From Clostridia bacterium (lineage in GTDB: Bacteria; Bacillota; Clostridia; Oscillospirales; CAG-272): DNA of 38,949 nt. Under the pieces are notes generated by a model. The model searched no databases. It was not told the DNA's origin and saw nothing but the letters and a program-made list of their open reading frames with translations. Position numbers and translations under genes: made by a program. Where the stretch lies: the NCBI GenBank assembly GCA_028720145.1, contig JAQYLJ010000046.1, positions 1 to 38,949 of the forward strand, written 5' to 3'. Shown here in pieces: positions 35,832-38,949 of this stretch. Within the stretch, counting starts at the first letter, position 1. Each line of letters begins with the position of its first letter.

Positions 35832-35862
35832 GGTAGCAAGCAGAAAAAACAAGGAGATGAGA

Positions 35863-36432
35863 ATGGAACTGATTGTGGTAAGTGATACGCGCCTCAAGGT
35901 GGTTTTGTCCCCCGAGGACATGGCATTGTTTCGTCTCGCCCCCGAGACGATGGAAGAGGGAGATGAGGAGAACCGCGAGGCGTTTGCCCATCTGTTCCGT
36001 GAGATCAGACGGATTTCGGGCTTCGACGCGACCGAGGCGCGCGTGCTGGTGCAGGTCTGGCGCGATAGACTTGGCGGATGCGAACTATATATCACAATCC
36101 TGTCTTCCCAAAAGGGAGGAGCGGGGAAAGGAGAGCGGGAGATGCGGCGTTTGAGGTGCCTATACTCGTTTGACAGTTTCGACCGTCTGACCGCGGCTTG
36201 CAGGGTTCTTTTGTCCCGCGCGTACCACGCCCCCTCGGATGCCTATCGCGGCGAGGACGGCAGATGGTATCTGGTGCTTGAAGAGGACGGAGACGGCGCG
36301 GACATCGGACCGCTCTCGGTATTGAACGAGTACGGGAGCCGTCACCCCGTCACGGTTCTGACCCTGCTCTCGGAACATGGGAAACTCGTCTCGCGGGGAG
36401 AAGCGGTTTCGCGGCTCGCGGGATTGGTCTGA
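35863..36432 (+). CDS. MecA-like adaptor protein
   Basis: 189 residues from ATG 35863 (AAGGAG 6 nt upstream; ATG 35857 is too close to that site). The first 90 residues resemble the MecA N-terminal substrate-binding domain (MELIVVSDTRLKVVLSPEDM ... LFREIRRISGF ... VQVWRDRLGGCELYITI). After a short basic linker the last 80 match the C-terminal domain that docks on ClpC (FDSFDRLTAACRVLL, GRWYLVLEE, LNEYGSRHPVTV, HGKLVSRGEAVSRL). In Bacillus, MecA hands ComK and other proteins to ClpCP. Similarity is recognised by pattern only, and no ComK or ClpC is nearby. Confidence 0.78.
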   Translation: MELIVVSDTRLKVVLSPEDMALFRLAPETMEEGDEENREAFAHLFREIRRISGFDATEARVLVQVWRDRLGGCELYITILSSQKGGAGKGEREMRRLRCLYSFDSFDRLTAACRVLLSRAYHAPSDAYRGEDGRWYLVLEEDGDGADIGPLSVLNEYGSRHPVTVLTLLSEHGKLVSRGEAVSRLAGLV

Positions 36433-36445
36433 CTGCTACATAGAA

Positions 36446-36480
36446 AAGAGAGGACAGCCATGCGCTATCCTCTCTTGTTG
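36446..36480 (+). terminator. Intrinsic terminator after the MecA-like gene
   Basis: Perfect 9-bp stem AAGAGAGGA / TCCTCTCTT (36446-36454 / 36468-36476), then GTTGTTT. Confidence 0.75.
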
Positions 36481-36496
36481 TTTCACAACTGTCGCT

Positions 36497-36520
36497 TAAA
36501 AAACGGCGCGGAGCCGAAAA
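36497..36520 (-). terminator. Intrinsic terminator after rpiB
   Basis: Minus-strand CGGC-N5-GCCG (36516-36504) followed by six T (complement of 36498-36503), about 15 bp past the rpiB stop. A competing ACGGCG/CGCCGT pairing is also possible. Confidence 0.72.
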
Positions 36521-36536
36521 ATCAGGGGAAACGCCG

Positions 36537-36992
36537 TCAGTTTTCCTCTTCGATTTCCCGCATCATATCGAGGCGGGTCTGATGCCGACCGCCCTCGAAC
36601 TCGGCGGACAGGAATGCATCAAGAACACTCTCGGCGAGGCATTCTCCCGTGACGCGCGCCCCGATGCAGAGGACATTCGCATTATTGTGGTTGCGGGTCA
36701 GACGAGCGGAGTATTCTTCCGAGCAGACGGCGGCGCGCACGCCCTTATACTTGTTCGCGCACATACTCATGCCGATGCCGGTGCCGCAGACGAGAATCCC
36801 GAACACTTCGTCGGGTCTCTTCTGTACCTCGCGGGCGACTGCCCGCGCATAGACGGGATAATGGCAGGATGCCGTCGAGTCGGTGCCCATGTCCTCGACC
36901 TCGTATCCGCGTGCGAGGAGATATTCTTTCAGATGCTCTTTCAGGGGATAGCCCGCGGAGTCCGCGCCGATATAGATTTTTCTCTTTTCCAT
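36537..36992 (-). CDS. rpiB: Ribose-5-phosphate isomerase B
   Basis: 151 residues. RpiB/LacAB fold: GADSAGYPLKEHLKEYL, catalytic Cys69 in LVCGTGIGMSM, NKYKGVRAAVC and the RNHNNANVLCIGAR block. Interconverts ribose-5-phosphate and ribulose-5-phosphate in the pentose phosphate pathway. AAAGGAG precedes the ATG. It starts 12 bp after the tsaB stop, so it is the last gene of the methyltransferase-tsaE-tsaB-rpiB run. The first conserved residue pattern GADSAG (versus GSDHAG in many homologues) replaces a commonly conserved His by Ser. Confidence 0.93.
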   Translation of the reverse strand: MEKRKIYIGADSAGYPLKEHLKEYLLARGYEVEDMGTDSTASCHYPVYARAVAREVQKRPDEVFGILVCGTGIGMSMCANKYKGVRAAVCSEEYSARLTRNHNNANVLCIGARVTGECLAESVLDAFLSAEFEGGRHQTRLDMMREIEEEN

Positions 36993-37004
36993 GGTATTCT
37001 CCTT

Positions 37005-37724
37005 TTACGCCGTATGACCGGCTTGTTTTTCGAGTAGATCCCGCTCTGCCTGCGGGAGCCGTAAATAGAGCGGACGGAGGGCTTCGTCGTCGACCGTTTC
37101 TCCCGCCCGTGCGAGACGGAGGGCACAGCGTGCGACAGCCTCGGCGTTTTGGAGCCGCAGGGCAGGGGGCGTTTCGGTCAGGTGGGCGGCTCCCGCCTCG
37201 CGGAAAGCAGCAAACGCGAGGGAATACCCGTCTCCCGCGAGCCGTATCGGCTCCTCGGGATAGGCGGTGAGCACCTCTCGGACGAGTTCGTCTACTTGCA
37301 TGGCGCGGTCGGGTGCCAGACGGACGAGTGCCCCGTCACGGTAGGTGAAGACACCGGCATAGACCTGTCCTCTCCGCGCGTCCATGACCCCGATCAAGAT
37401 CCCCGAGAGAGGGGCAAGCCCCTCTGCCAGCGCTTCGGTCGTCGAGACGGCGGCGCAGGGCTTGTTTCGTCCGAACGCCAGCCCCTTGACGGTCGCGACA
37501 CCGATGCGGACACCGGTAAACGAGCCGGGACCCACCGTGCAGGCGAAGAGGTCGATATCGTTTTCCGTGAGATGGGCGTTTTCGAGTGCGGTTTCCGCCA
37601 TGGGCAAGAGAATCTCGCTGTGAGTATAGCCGTTGTTCGCGAAACAGACGGCGAGAGTTTTATCGTCCCGCGCGACCGCGGCGGACGCGGCGACCGCGGT
37701 GGAATCAAGTGCCAGTATATTCAT
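37005..37724 (-). CDS. tsaB: tRNA threonylcarbamoyladenosine biosynthesis protein TsaB
   Basis: 239 residues. ASKHA-fold opening ILALDSTAVAASAAV, THSEILLPMAE and the signature GPGSFTGVRIGVATVKGLAF (residues about 65-84). Partner of TsaD in making t6A37 of ANN-decoding tRNAs. It overlaps tsaE by 4 bp. tsaD is not in the window. Confidence 0.95.
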   Translation of the reverse strand: MNILALDSTAVAASAAVARDDKTLAVCFANNGYTHSEILLPMAETALENAHLTENDIDLFACTVGPGSFTGVRIGVATVKGLAFGRNKPCAAVSTTEALAEGLAPLSGILIGVMDARRGQVYAGVFTYRDGALVRLAPDRAMQVDELVREVLTAYPEEPIRLAGDGYSLAFAAFREAGAAHLTETPPALRLQNAEAVARCALRLARAGETVDDEALRPLYLRLPQAERDLLEKQAGHTA

Positions 37725-38161
37725 TCTGTACCACCTATTGTGATGATTCTGTCGGTATCATTCTCGCCGCGGGCGATTCTCACACGGATGGCATCCGCGG
37801 GGATCGCGGCGGGCAGCCGTTCGCTCCATTCGACGAGGATCAGCCCCTCCCGCGCGAGATAGTCGTCGTAACCGATGGTGAAGAGGTCGTCCTCGTCCCC
37901 GAGACGGTAGAAGTCGAAATGAAAGAGCGGGATGGGGTTCCCCTTGTGTTCCGAGACGACCGTATAGGTCGGACTCTTGACACCCGAGATGTCAAGGGCG
38001 CGCCCGAATCCACGGGCAAACGCCGTCTTTCCGACCCCCATTTCCCCGTCTAAGGTGACAAACCCGTGACGGAGGTTTTTCGCGAGCAGTTCCCGCGCGA
38101 GCATCTCGCCGACGGCTTCGGTTTCTTCCGCGGATGCGGTTTTGAATTGTCTTTCCGTCAT
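37721..38161 (-). CDS. tsaE: tRNA threonylcarbamoyladenosine biosynthesis ATPase TsaE
   Basis: 146 residues from ATG 38161. Walker A GEMGVGKT (39-46), SPTYTVVSEH switch region, HFDFYRLGDEDDL and the VEWSERLP motif. It is the ATPase that resets the TsaBD complex in t6A synthesis. I prefer ATG 38161 because it overlaps the methyltransferase stop (ATGA) and follows GGAGGG by 9 nt; the frame is open to 38197 inside the upstream gene. Confidence 0.95.
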   Translation of the reverse strand: MTERQFKTASAEETEAVGEMLARELLAKNLRHGFVTLDGEMGVGKTAFARGFGRALDISGVKSPTYTVVSEHKGNPIPLFHFDFYRLGDEDDLFTIGYDDYLAREGLILVEWSERLPAAIPADAIRVRIARGENDTDRIITIGGTE

Positions 38162-38949
38162 GTTCGGATGCCCTCCGGATAGTTCTCCGCCGTGCACCCC
38201 GTCAGACGGGTGACCCAGTCCTCATACTCGCGGCGGAGGGCTTTCGCCTCGTCGGACGCGGGCACGAAGTCACTTCGTTTCACGGCGATGAGCAGTGTGT
38301 TTTTCGGTGTGTCGTCGGGGTCGGTCAGTTCACTCGCCGAGACGGTGTACCCCTCGGACTTGAGTTTCGCCAGCCGTAACCCCTCGGTGAAGACCTCGGC
38401 GAGTTTCCCTTTGAGATGCGGGTACGCCGTGACGAACGAAAACTCGCGGGTTTCAAGATGATGATTCAGATAGCGGTGACAGCAGGGGGTCGAGAGAATC
38501 ACGCCCGCACCGAGCTTTGCGGCGGTGTCGAGGACAATGTCGGTCGCGATGTCGCAGGCGTGGAGTGAGACCACGAGGTCGGGCGAGGTGCCCGCGGGGA
38601 GAGCTCGGATATCACCGGCGAGGAATCGCATCCCCGTGAAGCCCGCCTCCCGCGCGACCTCGGCGCAGTAGGCGATGACATCGGCTTTGAGGTCCATGTA
38701 GAGCATATCGACTTCGCGCGCTTTGAGGTCGTGCAGATAGTAATAGACCGCGAAACTCAAATAACTCTTTCCGCAGCAGAGGTCATAGACGGTCAGTTTG
38801 CCCTCGCTCGGCAGTTTGTCATAAAGATCGGCGATATATTCGAGAAAGCGGTTGATCTGACGGAATTTCCCTTGCTTTTTGTCGTGGATGCGCCCGTTTG
38901 CATCCGAGATGCCGAGCGGAATGAGAAACGGTTCTTTGCCGTCCAAAAT
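38158..38949 (-). CDS. SAM-dependent methyltransferase, Methyltransf_32-like (5' end beyond window)
   Basis: At least 263 codons; the frame runs off the right edge with no convincing start (the first candidate is a TTG at 38946). Class I methyltransferase core: FRQINRFLEYIADL, SAM-binding VYDLCCGKSYLSF, YMDLKADVI, LAGDI, VVSLHACDIATD and STPCCHRYL. It resembles Methyltransf_32 proteins of Firmicutes whose substrate is unsettled, RNA being likely. It is the first visible gene of the tsaE-tsaB-rpiB run and overlaps tsaE by 4 bp. Confidence 0.85.
   Translation of the reverse strand: MLDGKEPFLIPLGISDANGRIHDKKQGKFRQINRFLEYIADLYDKLPSEGKLTVYDLCCGKSYLSFAVYYYLHDLKAREVDMLYMDLKADVIAYCAEVAREAGFTGMRFLAGDIRALPAGTSPDLVVSLHACDIATDIVLDTAAKLGAGVILSTPCCHRYLNHHLETREFSFVTAYPHLKGKLAEVFTEGLRLAKLKSEGYTVSASELTDPDDTPKNTLLIAVKRSDFVPASDEAKALRREYEDWVTRLTGCTAENYPEGIRT

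Overview
The window looks like a chromosomal segment of an anaerobic, low-redox Firmicutes bacterium of class Clostridia. The evidence is a moderately high GC content, strong AGGAGG-type ribosome binding sites, near-consensus sigma-A promoters, and a Firmicutes gene set: a MecA-like adaptor, an FtsK/SpoIIIE translocase, an archaeal/eukaryal-type ProRS, an Rrf2 regulator, a clostridial zinc-ribbon protein and domain-permuted GH3. No phage, plasmid, rRNA, tRNA or CRISPR locus was recognised. The window holds 30 protein genes of ordinary size (two cut by the window ends) plus two very short ORFs.

Layout. 1-113: end of an unrecognised gene. 359-4164: an ABC/FtsX exporter with its TetR-family regulator, with inverted repeats that could be operators. 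4215-4998: a gene-free nest of repeats (a tandem array of 24-bp hairpins, a MITE-like element, three copies of a GC-rich palindrome). 4999-9396 (minus): potABCD polyamine importer under one strong promoter. 9477-11882 (minus): an M50 membrane metalloprotease and proS. 12016-13369: a type Ic aspartate aminotransferase. 13483-19208: a sulfur amino-acid locus. 19216-21690 (minus): GH3 glycosidase. 21863-28168 (minus): two paralogous clan GH-A hydrolases, ligA and ttcA. 28226-28789: a Zn amidase. 28911-34136 (minus): ftsK, a DJ-1 family protein, 5-formyl-THF cyclo-ligase and a zinc-ribbon protein. 34219-36480: cysS and a MecA-like gene. 36497-38949 (minus): methyltransferase, tsaE, tsaB, rpiB.

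The most unusual part is the sulfur locus at 13.48-19.2 kb. A consensus promoter whose -35 box lies in an inverted repeat (candidate Rrf2 operator) drives a leader encoding a 41-residue peptide in which 13 residues are Met or Cys. Next comes an intrinsic terminator, with a competing antiterminator whose 5' arm begins at the leader stop codon. This is the architecture of ribosome-mediated attenuation, here apparently sensing Met/Cys supply, and no S-box or T-box signature was found. A second 19-codon ORF ending in Met-Cys-stop follows. The first transporter gene then encodes a MetQ-type lipoprotein whose two halves are in swapped order, a circular permutation relative to canonical MetQ. metN, metI, cysK, mnmA and the Rrf2 regulator complete the locus, linking methionine import, cysteine synthesis and tRNA thiolation.

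A second theme is carbohydrate use. The GH3 enzyme also has reversed domain order (a known GH3 variant), and one of the GH-A paralogues is a surface lipoprotein while its neighbour lacks any export signal.
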